Part shown: positions 9,166-16,268 of the stretch, piece by piece
How positions within the stretch are numbered: position 1 is the first letter of the stretch
How the letters are laid out: each line of letters begins with the position of its first letter
NCBI RefSeq assembly: GCF_001277255.1
Contig: NZ_CP012265.1
Span: forward strand, 87,492 to 151,491
Source: Cronobacter condimenti 1330
GTDB lineage: Bacteria > Pseudomonadota > Gammaproteobacteria > Enterobacterales > Enterobacteriaceae
Direction: 5' to 3'
Length of the DNA: 64,000 bases
Made by a program: the position numbers and the translations under genes
Notes under the pieces: generated by a model
The model's input: only the letters and a program-made list of their open reading frames with translations
Told to the model about the DNA's origin: nothing
The model's database searches: none

Positions 9166-9414
9166 CTAGCGGGTCAGATTAGCGATGCGGGCAAGAAACG
9201 TATTCCACTGTGATTTCAGCATGTCGATATGCGTTTTCTTAAGCGCAATGAGCGAGGTCGGATCGCTGCCCGCGCGTACCTGGCTGGTGAACCCCGCAAA
9301 CCACGCGCGCGCCGCTGCTCTGTGCGGTAACCACAAGAAAGCCCTGCTCTCAGGAAATCCATGAGCGTCATGCATTTCCTGAGCGCAGGGCTTTCTTGTG
9401 GTCACTGTATTCAT
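9166..9414 (-). CDS. Doubtful small ORF
   Basis: 82 codons, no recognised family, no good ribosome site. Its first 30 codons run through the long hairpin at 9327-9405, so the ORF may be a by-product of that element. The C-terminal half (SLIALKKTHIDMLKSQWNTF) is helix-like. I cannot support a function; it is listed only because the stretch is otherwise unexplained. Confidence 0.2.
   Translation of the reverse strand: MNTVTTRKPCAQEMHDAHGFPESRAFLWLPHRAAARAWFAGFTSQVRAGSDPTSLIALKKTHIDMLKSQWNTFLARIANLTR
9327..9405. repeat. Long near-perfect inverted repeat (hairpin)
   Basis: Left arm 9330-9358 (begins ACCACAAGAAAGCCCTGC) and right arm 9374-9402 are reverse complements over 29 bases with one mismatch, around a 15-base loop; pairing continues weakly to 9327/9405. 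It lies between the cyclase and hcp and matches no terminator form (no T-run). It could be an RNA structure, a small mobile repeat or a transcribed regulatory RNA. Confidence 0.75.
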
Positions 9415-10007
9415 CCGTCTTTTGTGCTCCAGAGCGGTTCTCGCTCAATACCTATGTGTTCTTTATTAAAAGATTTTTCCGCGTTGTGCCTTCGTGCCTC
9501 AGGTGAGCGTATGCGGAAAACGCGGCGATTAAGATTAGGCTGAATTACTGCCAGGGCGGTTTACTTCGTAACTAATCACCACGCTAATATTTCATATTCG
9601 AAGGATAATTCAGCATTTAGGATAAATCGCAGGTTCGGTGTTTTATTCAAAACATTCCGATTAATAAAAACGGTTTGTTTTATAACGTATTATTTTCGGT
9701 GGCCAGTATTCTGCAAACGTTATGAGAATTTTTTATTTTGCCGCGTAATAAGTTTCTGTTTTGAACTTGCCGAAATCCATAGCTTTATTTTTGTGATCAT
9801 TAACACACCCTTATCCAGAAAGTCGTCATGTATCGGCAATAAAAATGAAACAGATACAGGATATACGCTGAATTAATTCGAATGAGATTCGTCTTAATTT
9901 CCGGGGCGGTATTGTTAAGCGATTTGAATAAACTTAGAGTGAATCCGAATTATTTGCCCACGGGCTCTGCTTATTCTCACCTGCTATCTGATAACAAGGA
10001 GTATTAC
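9415..10007 (+). promoter_or_regulatory. AT-rich region upstream of hcp
   Basis: About 590 bases without a supported gene. Much of 9560-9860 is clearly more AT-rich than the flanks, typical of H-NS-bound type VI or accessory promoters. An open frame continues upstream of hcp to 9882, but the strong AAGGAG at 9997-10002 supports the start at 10008. No specific operator was recognised. Confidence 0.4.
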
Positions 10008-10490
10008 ATGGCTATTGATATGTTCCTGAAAGTGGAAGGCGTTACTGGCGAATCCAAAGATGCTAACCATTCCAACTGGATCGACGTGCTTTCTTTTAAC
10101 TGGGGCGCGGCACAGCCGGGAAATATGGCGGTAGGTGGCGGCGGCGGCGCCGGCAAAGTTAACTTTCAGGATTTAGCCGTGCAGGCCATTGTCGATAAAG
10201 GCACGCCTGCTATTTTGAAATTCTGTGCAGGCGGTAAGCACGTGAATAAAGTTGAGCTTTCCGTTTGTAAAGCGGGCGGGCAGCAGGTGGAATATTCAAA
10301 AATCGTTCTGGAAGATGTGTTGGTCACCCGCACGGAATTTACCGGCGTGGGGCAAACCGATACCGTAATGGTGAATTATTACTTCCAGGCGGCGAAAGTT
10401 AACTTCCATTACTGGGAACAGTCAAACCAGGGTACCAAAGGCGCTGAAACGAAAGCCGGTTGGGATATCAAACAGAATAAAGAACTCTGA
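10008..10490 (+). CDS. hcp: Type VI secretion tube protein Hcp
   Basis: 160 residues, the normal Hcp length, from the ATG at 10008 with AAGGAG upstream. It starts with the classic Hcp N-terminus (MAIDMFLKVEGVTGESKD) and has SFNWG near residue 30 and the C-terminal strands with FHYWEQS. Hcp hexamers stack to make the inner tube of the type VI apparatus and chaperone small effectors inside the ring. No other structural T6SS gene is in the window, so this is an orphan copy that must work with an apparatus elsewhere. The next gene starts 18 bases downstream and is the obvious cargo candidate. Confidence 0.95.
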   Translation: MAIDMFLKVEGVTGESKDANHSNWIDVLSFNWGAAQPGNMAVGGGGGAGKVNFQDLAVQAIVDKGTPAILKFCAGGKHVNKVELSVCKAGGQQVEYSKIVLEDVLVTRTEFTGVGQTDTVMVNYYFQAAKVNFHYWEQSNQGTKGAETKAGWDIKQNKEL

Positions 10491-10508
10491 TAAGAAAGGA
10501 GTGGCAAG

Positions 10509-11447
10509 ATGGCAGAAATTAACTCCATGATAAATGCCCTTCTTTCCGATCGGTCTTACTTTAATGAACAAGAAATACATACCATTATCGACTTCGTGAA
10601 TGAACTCGATGATGATATGCTGTATCAGTTTGAAAATGCTGAAGAACGCAGCGTAATGTATAGCTATGAGCAATTACTGGCCAGCTCCCGACCTGTTGGA
10701 ATCAATAACGGCGGGCGCGATCTGGAAATGGGATTACTCAATTCCGGAACGAATAATACTATTCAGAATAACCGCCAGTTCTTTGACCGGTATAATACTC
10801 GCGTTCCTCGCATGGGCGGACGTGGGGGCAACATTTATAATGAGGCCACTAAAATCAGCTATGATTTTGCCGGTAAAATTATCACAGGGATTGGTGGGAT
10901 GTTTGGCGCTTCCGCGGGGGTTGCCGCGACGGTCACATCCGGTACCGCCGCGGCAAACGCGGCTTCCTCTCTGGGCGTGCGCACTGCCTTTCTGGCCGCA
11001 GGGGGTGTTTGCGGCGTCGTGGGCGGGGTACTGGTGCTCCTGCGCAATACGTTGTCAGACCGGCAGACGGCGAATAACAAACGCTTTCTGGAAACCGTAA
11101 AAAAAGCCGTGAAAGTGCGTAATAAAGTGAATAAGTTTTTCGAAGAGACCAATAACAAGGTGGTGAAAGATCCGGCGAAAGCGAAAACACAGCTTGAATC
11201 CGGTATTGCCTCACACCCGGCCCGTTTTGCGGCAGGCCCAGGCGGCACGACGGTTTACGCCGATTTGTCGCCGGTCGAAAAGCTCATCACCGAGGATTTC
11301 GCGGCGCAGCACTATGATATCCGCTCAAAAGTGGTTATCAGTCGTGGCAACCCGTGGCACATCACGCTCACTACGCTTCGCGGCGGCACTAAGCAGTTCA
11401 CTCAGGAAGAGATGACCATTCTGCAGAATATCGCAAGCCGGTTGTAA
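10509..11447 (+). CDS. Unknown protein with glycine-rich hydrophobic hairpin, candidate Hcp-linked effector
   Basis: 312 residues, no family recognised. Residues 1-60 are acidic and helical, 61-117 polar and Asn/Gly-rich, 118-148 and 153-179 are two hydrophobic Gly/Ala-rich segments (IITGIGGMFGASAG; AAGGVCGVVGGVLVLL), 185-235 a Lys-rich helical stretch, and 250-312 a small alpha/beta tail. Two adjacent GxxxG-type helices could form a membrane hairpin, as in pore-forming toxins. It is 18 bases after hcp with AAGGAG before the ATG, so co-expression is near certain. No dedicated immunity gene follows. Effector function is inference; a structural accessory is possible. Confidence 0.6.
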   Translation: MAEINSMINALLSDRSYFNEQEIHTIIDFVNELDDDMLYQFENAEERSVMYSYEQLLASSRPVGINNGGRDLEMGLLNSGTNNTIQNNRQFFDRYNTRVPRMGGRGGNIYNEATKISYDFAGKIITGIGGMFGASAGVAATVTSGTAAANAASSLGVRTAFLAAGGVCGVVGGVLVLLRNTLSDRQTANNKRFLETVKKAVKVRNKVNKFFEETNNKVVKDPAKAKTQLESGIASHPARFAAGPGGTTVYADLSPVEKLITEDFAAQHYDIRSKVVISRGNPWHITLTTLRGGTKQFTQEEMTILQNIASRL

Positions 11448-11663
11448 CACCGCCTATTGCGGTGCCGTCACGGCGCAATCTCCCGCGCGTTATCAGGCGG
11501 CGGCGTCAGCCCCGCCACATCACCCTGTCTTCAACCGTTCTATTACCCTGCATCATACCCGGCCCATTTTTATATGAATTTCGCATAACGCCCCTTAAAA
11601 ATGGCATGACGCCAGTGTGGCGTCCACACTTGGCCTGTGTTCAACAGATACAGGAGAATCAAG

Positions 11664-11987
11664 ATGTCATTACAGTATTCGGAATGTATTGAAGCCTGTT
11701 ACGCCTGTGCGACCGCCTGCGACAATTGCGCAGCATCCTGCCTGAAAGAAAGCGATCTCGACATGATGCGTGAATGCATTCGGCTGGATATGCAGTGCGC
11801 CAGCTTATGCCGCCTCGCCGCACAATTTATGGCGCTGGACAGCGAATTTGCCCGCGCACTTTGCCAGATCTGCGCCGATATTTGTCAGAAATGTGGCGAA
11901 ACGTGTGGTAAACACCAGGCGGATCACTGCCAGGCCTGTTCGCGTGCCTGCCTGCACTGCGCGCAAGTCTGCCGCAGCATGAATTAA
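11664..11987 (+). CDS. Cys-rich four-helix-bundle copper-binding protein (Csp-like)
   Basis: 107 residues from the ATG at 11664 (AGGAGAATCAAG upstream); the longer frame from 11637 has no ribosome site. About 19 cysteines occur in CxxxC and CxxC spacings along four predicted helices, from C8-C12-C15-C19-C22-C26 to the end. This is the pattern of copper storage proteins and DUF326, which bind many Cu(I) ions through thiolates inside a helical bundle. It lacks a signal or Tat peptide, so it is cytosolic. Role: copper storage or buffering, known for the family. Monocistronic. Confidence 0.85.
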   Translation: MSLQYSECIEACYACATACDNCAASCLKESDLDMMRECIRLDMQCASLCRLAAQFMALDSEFARALCQICADICQKCGETCGKHQADHCQACSRACLHCAQVCRSMN

Positions 11988-12013
11988 GCACAACCTCTGT
12001 ATGACCGTTGTGC
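11988..12013. terminator. Hairpin after the Csp-like gene
   Basis: GCACAAC / GTTGTGC stem with a 12-base loop starting at the stop codon of the Cys-rich gene. There is no T-run, so its role as terminator is uncertain. Confidence 0.35.
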
Positions 12014-12169
12014 GAGAGGATCGTTATCACGCCGTACAGGGATGTACGTAGCCCAGGGCGTTGCGCTGAAAATCACCGTTTGACAGAGCTTGTTCCCCTT
12101 TTTTACAACATTTTTATACGTGACGCGGTTTAATGACATAACTTGCGAATACTCTCTTGAGGCCTGGTT

Positions 12170-13645
12170 TTGCTACGTCACGCTCCCGCGCATGTTTCGC
12201 GTCCAGCTATCGTTATTCATCTTTGCGGTTTTTTAGTCTTTCTCTACAGTTTTTCAATGTTGCCGCCGATGGTGGTGGCGCTGTTTTGTAAAGATCGCAG
12301 CTACTTTTCGTTTCTGGTCACGTTTATCACGTTTTTTATTCCCGGTTGTACCGCCTGGCTTGCCACGCGACGGCATATCGCGCCGCTCAAAACCCGTGAT
12401 GGTTTTCTGATTATCGTCCTGTTTTGGCTGCTGTTTTCTCTCATCAGCGCTATGCCGTTCTGGCTTGATAAGGCGCTTGGTCTGAATGCCGCACAGGCCC
12501 TGTTTGAAGGGGTATCCGGGATAACCACCACCGGCGCCACCATCATTAATGATGTCAGTGGGTTACCAAAACCTTTTCTCTATTATCGCGCGCAGCTGAA
12601 TTTCATTGGGGGGTTAGGCGTTATCGTGCTGGCCGTTGCGGTACTGCCGTTGCTGGGAATTGGCGGTATGAAGCTCTATCAGTCGGAGATGCCAGGCCCG
12701 TTTAAGGAAGAGCGCCTGACGCCGCGCCTTGCAGATACTTCCCGCACGTTATGGCTCACCTACCTGATGCTGGGTATCGCCTGTTGCGCCGCTTACATGC
12801 TGGCCGGCATGCCCTGGTTTGATGCTTTATGTCACGGGCTTTCTACCGTCTCGCTTGGCGGATTTTCCACGCGTAACGAAAGCATCGGCTTTTATAACAG
12901 CTACCCCATCGAACTGGTGGCCGGACTGTTTTCCTTGCTCTCGGCAGTCAACTTCACCGTCTGGTTCGTTGCCTTTACCCGGCGCACACTAAAACCCTTT
13001 CGCCGCAATGCCGAACTGCATTTTTTCCTTCTGGTTACGCTGATTGTGGTTCTGCTGACGGCCTGGCAGGTATGGCACAAAGGCATGTACGATCTGACCG
13101 GCAGCCTGGTGCACGCTTTCTTTCTCGCAAGTTCAATGATCACCGATAATGGCCTGACGACCGGGGATTACGCGAGCTGGCCCTCACATACGATAGTCCT
13201 GTTGCTGCTTGCGAGTTTTTTTGGCGGCTGCGTAGGGTCGACCTGCGGTGGCATTAAAGCGCTGCGCTTTCTTATCCTCTTTAAACAGAGCCGTAATGAA
13301 GTGCATCAACTGGCGCACCCGCGGGCCATACTCAGCCTGCATGTCGGTAAAAGCGTGGTGAATGAAAGAGTGCTGCGCTCGGTGTGCAGTTTTTTCTTCC
13401 TGTATATGCTGGTCAGCATCGGGTTTATCTGGGCACTCACGTCAATGGGTTATGACTTGCTGAGTGCTTTTGGCACCGTGGCGGCCTGCATTAACAATAT
13501 GGGGCTGGGGTTCGGCGTGACGGCGGCGAGCTTCGATACGCTTAATGACGGCGCGAAATATCTGATGTGTCTGGCGATGATCCTGGGCCGCCTTGAGATT
13601 TACCCGTTCCTTATCCTTCTCTCACGCTTTTTCTGGCGCTCCTGA
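12170..13645 (+). CDS. TrkH-family potassium transporter
   Basis: 491 residues, close to E. coli TrkH (483). The four pore repeats with their filter glycines are visible: TTTGATI, the TVSLGGFST segment, GSTCGGIK and NNMGLGFG. The MPGPFKEERLTPRLADTS loop is shared with TrkH. It forms the ion path of a Trk system for K+ uptake and needs the cytoplasmic TrkA ring, not present here. TTG start at 12170 chosen for TTGAGG seven bases upstream. Filter 3 reads STCGG where TrkH has STGGG. Probably a second TrkH paralogue, given its moderate similarity to the E. coli protein. Confidence 0.88.
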   Translation: MLRHAPAHVSRPAIVIHLCGFLVFLYSFSMLPPMVVALFCKDRSYFSFLVTFITFFIPGCTAWLATRRHIAPLKTRDGFLIIVLFWLLFSLISAMPFWLDKALGLNAAQALFEGVSGITTTGATIINDVSGLPKPFLYYRAQLNFIGGLGVIVLAVAVLPLLGIGGMKLYQSEMPGPFKEERLTPRLADTSRTLWLTYLMLGIACCAAYMLAGMPWFDALCHGLSTVSLGGFSTRNESIGFYNSYPIELVAGLFSLLSAVNFTVWFVAFTRRTLKPFRRNAELHFFLLVTLIVVLLTAWQVWHKGMYDLTGSLVHAFFLASSMITDNGLTTGDYASWPSHTIVLLLLASFFGGCVGSTCGGIKALRFLILFKQSRNEVHQLAHPRAILSLHVGKSVVNERVLRSVCSFFFLYMLVSIGFIWALTSMGYDLLSAFGTVAACINNMGLGFGVTAASFDTLNDGAKYLMCLAMILGRLEIYPFLILLSRFFWRS

Positions 13646-13659
13646 TATTCGCTGGTACC

Positions 13660-13687
13660 AGGTGCCTTCATCAGAAGGCGCCTTTTT
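13660..13687 (+). terminator. Rho-independent terminator of the trkH-like gene
   Basis: Stem AGGTGCCTTC / GAAGGCGCCT with an ATCA loop followed by TTTTTATT; it also lies at the 3' side of arsC, which is on the other strand. Confidence 0.85.
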
Positions 13688-13699
13688 ATTGGCTCATCA

Positions 13700-14110
13700 T
13701 CACGCCGGTGGAATGACGATATCGCCGTCCTCTTTCGTAAAGGGCTCTTGCTGCGGGTCGGGCAGGATGGTGAGGACCACTTCGGACGGGCGGCACAGAC
13801 GCGTGCCGAGCGGAGTCACCACGACAGGGCGATTAATCAAAATCGGATGCGCCAGCATCGCGTCCAGCAGCGTATCATCACTGAAGGTGTCCGCATCCAG
13901 CCCGAGCGTTTGATATGGCTCGACATTCTTGCGTAGCAAGTCGCGTACGCTGATGCCCATCTCAGTGATGCGTTGTACAAGCTCAGCGCGCGTGGGCGGT
14001 GTTTCCAGATAAAGAATCACGGTTGGCTCCACACCGCTGTTGCGGATAAGCCCCAATGTGTTGCGCGAGGTGCCGCAGTCGGGGTTGTGGTAAATCGTAA
14101 TCGGGGTCAT
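13700..14110 (-). CDS. arsC: Glutaredoxin-dependent arsenate reductase
   Basis: 136 residues. Catalytic Cys12 sits in YHNPDCGTSRNTL; the anion-binding arginines of E. coli-type ArsC lie in the middle and in RPVVVTPLGTRLCRP. It reduces arsenate to arsenite with glutathione and glutaredoxin in the cytoplasm. Length fits the R773/E. coli family (141). GGAG lies 7 bases before the ATG. It is the last gene of arsRBC, 43 bases after arsB, so arsenite it forms is exported by ArsB. Confidence 0.95.
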   Translation of the reverse strand: MTPITIYHNPDCGTSRNTLGLIRNSGVEPTVILYLETPPTRAELVQRITEMGISVRDLLRKNVEPYQTLGLDADTFSDDTLLDAMLAHPILINRPVVVTPLGTRLCRPSEVVLTILPDPQQEPFTKEDGDIVIPPA

Positions 14111-14153
14111 CGCAGAACTCCGTCAGGGCGCGTTGGCCGCGCCCGGGTTGAGG

Positions 14154-15437
14154 TTAAAAAGAGAGACGCAGGGCAAGGGCGGCAAGCGTTACCAGCAGAA
14201 CCGGCACTGTCATCACAATGCCCACCCGGAAGTAATAGCCCCAGCTGATGGAAATATTCTTTTGGGCCAGCACATGCAGCCAGAGCAGGGTGGCGAGGCT
14301 ACCAACAGGCGTAATTTTCGGGCCTAAATCGCAGCCAATAATATTGGCGTACACCATTGCCGATTTAATCACGCCGGTAGCACTGCTGGCGTCAATGGAC
14401 AGCGCGCCGATAAGCACCGTGGGCATGTTATTCATCACGGATGAGAGTGCGGCGGTGATAACACCGGTCCCGAGCGTCGCGCCCCAGATCCCGTGCTGCG
14501 CAAAGGTGTTAAGCAGTGCAGAGAGATAATCCGTCAGCCCGGCGTTACGCAGGCCATATACCACCAGATACATCCCCAGCGAGAAAACCACTATCTGCCA
14601 CGGCGCGCCTTTCAGTACTTTGCGCGTATCGATAACGCGCCCCTGACGCGCCACCAGCCAGAGCAGTGCCGCTGCGCTGGCGGCCACCAGGCTGACGGGA
14701 ACGCCGAGCGGCTCCAGCGCGAAGAAGCCCACCAGCAATAGCACCAGCACCAGCCAGCCTGTGGCAAACGTGCGGCGATCGCGGATGGCCTCCTGCGGTG
14801 TATGGAGCCGGGCGCGGTCATAGCTTGCCGGTATTTCGTTGCGGAAAAAGAGATGCAGCATGACCAGCGAGGCAAGTACCGAGGCGATATTCACCGGCAC
14901 CATCACGGCGGCGTACTCACTAAAGCCGAGCGAGAAGAAATCCGCTGTGACGATATTCACCAGATTAGAGACAATCAGCGGCAGGCTGGCGGTATCGGCG
15001 ATAAATCCGGCTGCCATAACAAAAGCCAGCGTGGCGCCGCGGCTGAAACCAAGCGCCAGCAGCATTGCAATCACAATTGGGGTCAGGATCAGCGCGGCAC
15101 CGTCGTTGGCAAAGAGCGCCGCAACCATCGCACCCAGCAACAGTATCCAGGTGAACAGCCGCCGCCCTTTCCCCTTACCCCAGCGGGCGACATGCAGCGC
15201 GGCCCACTCGAAAAACCCACTTTCATCCAGCAGCAGGCTGATGATGATTACGGCGATAAATGTTGCAGTCGCGTTCCAGACTATCTCCCAGACCACAGGA
15301 ATATCGCTAATCTGCACGACGCCGGTCAGCAATGCCAGCGCTGCGCCGCCCGTTGCGCTCCAGCCGATACCAAGCCCTTTCGGCTGCCAGATAACCATCA
15401 CCAGGGTCAGGATGAAAATTGCACCCGCCAGAAACAT
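14154..15437 (-). CDS. arsB: Arsenite efflux membrane protein
   Basis: 427 residues, as E. coli ArsB (429), with very close similarity along its length (WQPKGLGIGWSAT, LLLDESGFFEWAALHV, ALFANDGAALILTPIV). Twelve membrane helices; exports arsenite and antimonite using the proton motive force, or as the channel of ArsAB. The ATG at 15437 is preferred because AAGGAG lies six bases upstream; the GTG at 15452 would put that site inside the gene. No arsA or arsD is present, so the three-gene chromosomal type. Confidence 0.95.
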   Translation of the reverse strand: MFLAGAIFILTLVMVIWQPKGLGIGWSATGGAALALLTGVVQISDIPVVWEIVWNATATFIAVIIISLLLDESGFFEWAALHVARWGKGKGRRLFTWILLLGAMVAALFANDGAALILTPIVIAMLLALGFSRGATLAFVMAAGFIADTASLPLIVSNLVNIVTADFFSLGFSEYAAVMVPVNIASVLASLVMLHLFFRNEIPASYDRARLHTPQEAIRDRRTFATGWLVLVLLLVGFFALEPLGVPVSLVAASAAALLWLVARQGRVIDTRKVLKGAPWQIVVFSLGMYLVVYGLRNAGLTDYLSALLNTFAQHGIWGATLGTGVITAALSSVMNNMPTVLIGALSIDASSATGVIKSAMVYANIIGCDLGPKITPVGSLATLLWLHVLAQKNISISWGYYFRVGIVMTVPVLLVTLAALALRLSF

Positions 15438-15492
15438 ACCGTTCTCCTTCACTGAAAACCCGCCGTCACGCCAGCAGGTAAATACCCTTATG

Positions 15493-15510
15493 CATACGAA
15501 ATTTCATATG
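15493..15510. promoter_or_regulatory. 18-base imperfect palindrome between arsR and arsB
   Basis: CATACGAAATTTCATATG is palindromic except for one C/A pair. It lies in the 88-base arsR-arsB gap and shares CATA...TATG half-sites with the inverted repeat in front of arsR (15920-15941). A second ArsR operator or an internal promoter site is possible. Confidence 0.35.
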
Positions 15511-15525
15511 TGTAAGACTGCATTT

Positions 15526-15861
15526 TTAACCGCATACCCCGGTGCGCGGAGCATTCTGTGCCACCAGGCGTTCGAGAGTTTCCCGCTCGCATAAATACGC
15601 CTGTTCGATAACGGCGGCGGCCCAGGCAGGCATATGCGGTGACAGACGATAGTAGATCCATTTACCGTCGCGGCGATCGCTGAGCAAACCGCTGTCACGC
15701 AGCGGCGCAAGATGGCGGGAAATTTTAGGCTGCGAGAGATTTAACGTGGCCGAAAGTTCGCAAACGCATAATTCTCCTTGCGCCCGCAGCAACAGCGTCA
15801 GATGCAGACGGGTATCGTCGGCAAGGAGTTTAAACAGTTGTAACGGCGTCACTGGCGTCAT
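15526..15861 (-). CDS. arsR: Arsenite-responsive repressor ArsR
   Basis: 111 residues from the ATG at 15861, which has AGGAGG five bases upstream. ArsR/SmtB winged HTH; recognition helix in QPKISRHLAPLRDSGLL. The metalloid site ELCVCEL carries the paired cysteines that bind As(III) in the E. coli type I family. It represses arsRBC until arsenite binds. The rest closely follows E. coli ArsR (GKWIYYRLSPHMPAWAA). Confidence 0.95.
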   Translation of the reverse strand: MTPVTPLQLFKLLADDTRLHLTLLLRAQGELCVCELSATLNLSQPKISRHLAPLRDSGLLSDRRDGKWIYYRLSPHMPAWAAAVIEQAYLCERETLERLVAQNAPRTGVCG

Positions 15862-15919
15862 GTGGCCCTCCTGGAACAAAGGAGGGCAGTGTGGATCGCA
15901 ACGCGTACACCGTCAATTA

Positions 15920-15941
15920 CATATTCATTTTTTCGAATATG
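15920..15941. promoter_or_regulatory. Candidate ArsR operator
   Basis: Inverted repeat CATATTC-N8-GAATATG about 60 bases upstream of arsR, in the only AT-rich part of the upstream region. Position and symmetry fit an autoregulatory ArsR site. No binding data. Confidence 0.5.
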
Positions 15942-16227
15942 TGTGGCGGGTTACTGATAGCGTTGTTGCGCGAGTACGCGTTGCAGTTGGTCGCGCGCGT
16001 CGCCTTGCAGACCGCACAGCACTTCCGGCAGGCAAGGGGCCGTGACGCACCCTGGCAGGATCCTCCGTCAGCACACCTGCGCAAACCCGCGTTCTGGCAA
16101 CCCAGCTGATACCGCTTCAGTTACCCGCCGTCATACTTTGATGTGGCAAAGAGCGGAACCCAGCGGTTACCGTAATTTGTAAATATCTTACATTTTTGTG
16201 TGATCTCTATCATAAGTTTGCCTGCAT
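15942..16227. other. Intergenic region upstream of the TonB receptor
   Basis: About 285 bases, GC-rich to 16130 and then AT-rich. No gene supported. The 3' part should contain the receptor promoter. Confidence 0.5.
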
Positions 16228-16263
16228 AATGATCGTAATATAAATTTTTATATAACGATCATT
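16228..16263. promoter_or_regulatory. 36-base near-palindrome just before the TonB receptor start
   Basis: Arms AATGATCGT and ACGATCATT enclose a nearly symmetric AT-rich core (ATATAAATTTTTATAT). It ends five bases before the ATG. The left arm with its upstream base (ATAATGATCGTA) resembles half of a Fur box, but the whole is not a standard Fur site. It may be an operator for a metal sensor and/or a hairpin hiding the ribosome site. Confidence 0.5.
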
Positions 16264-16268
16264 GATAC

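Noticed and set aside
14802..15594. Two long plus-strand ORFs opposite arsB
   Set aside because: Shadow frames of arsB, which matches E. coli ArsB over its whole length.
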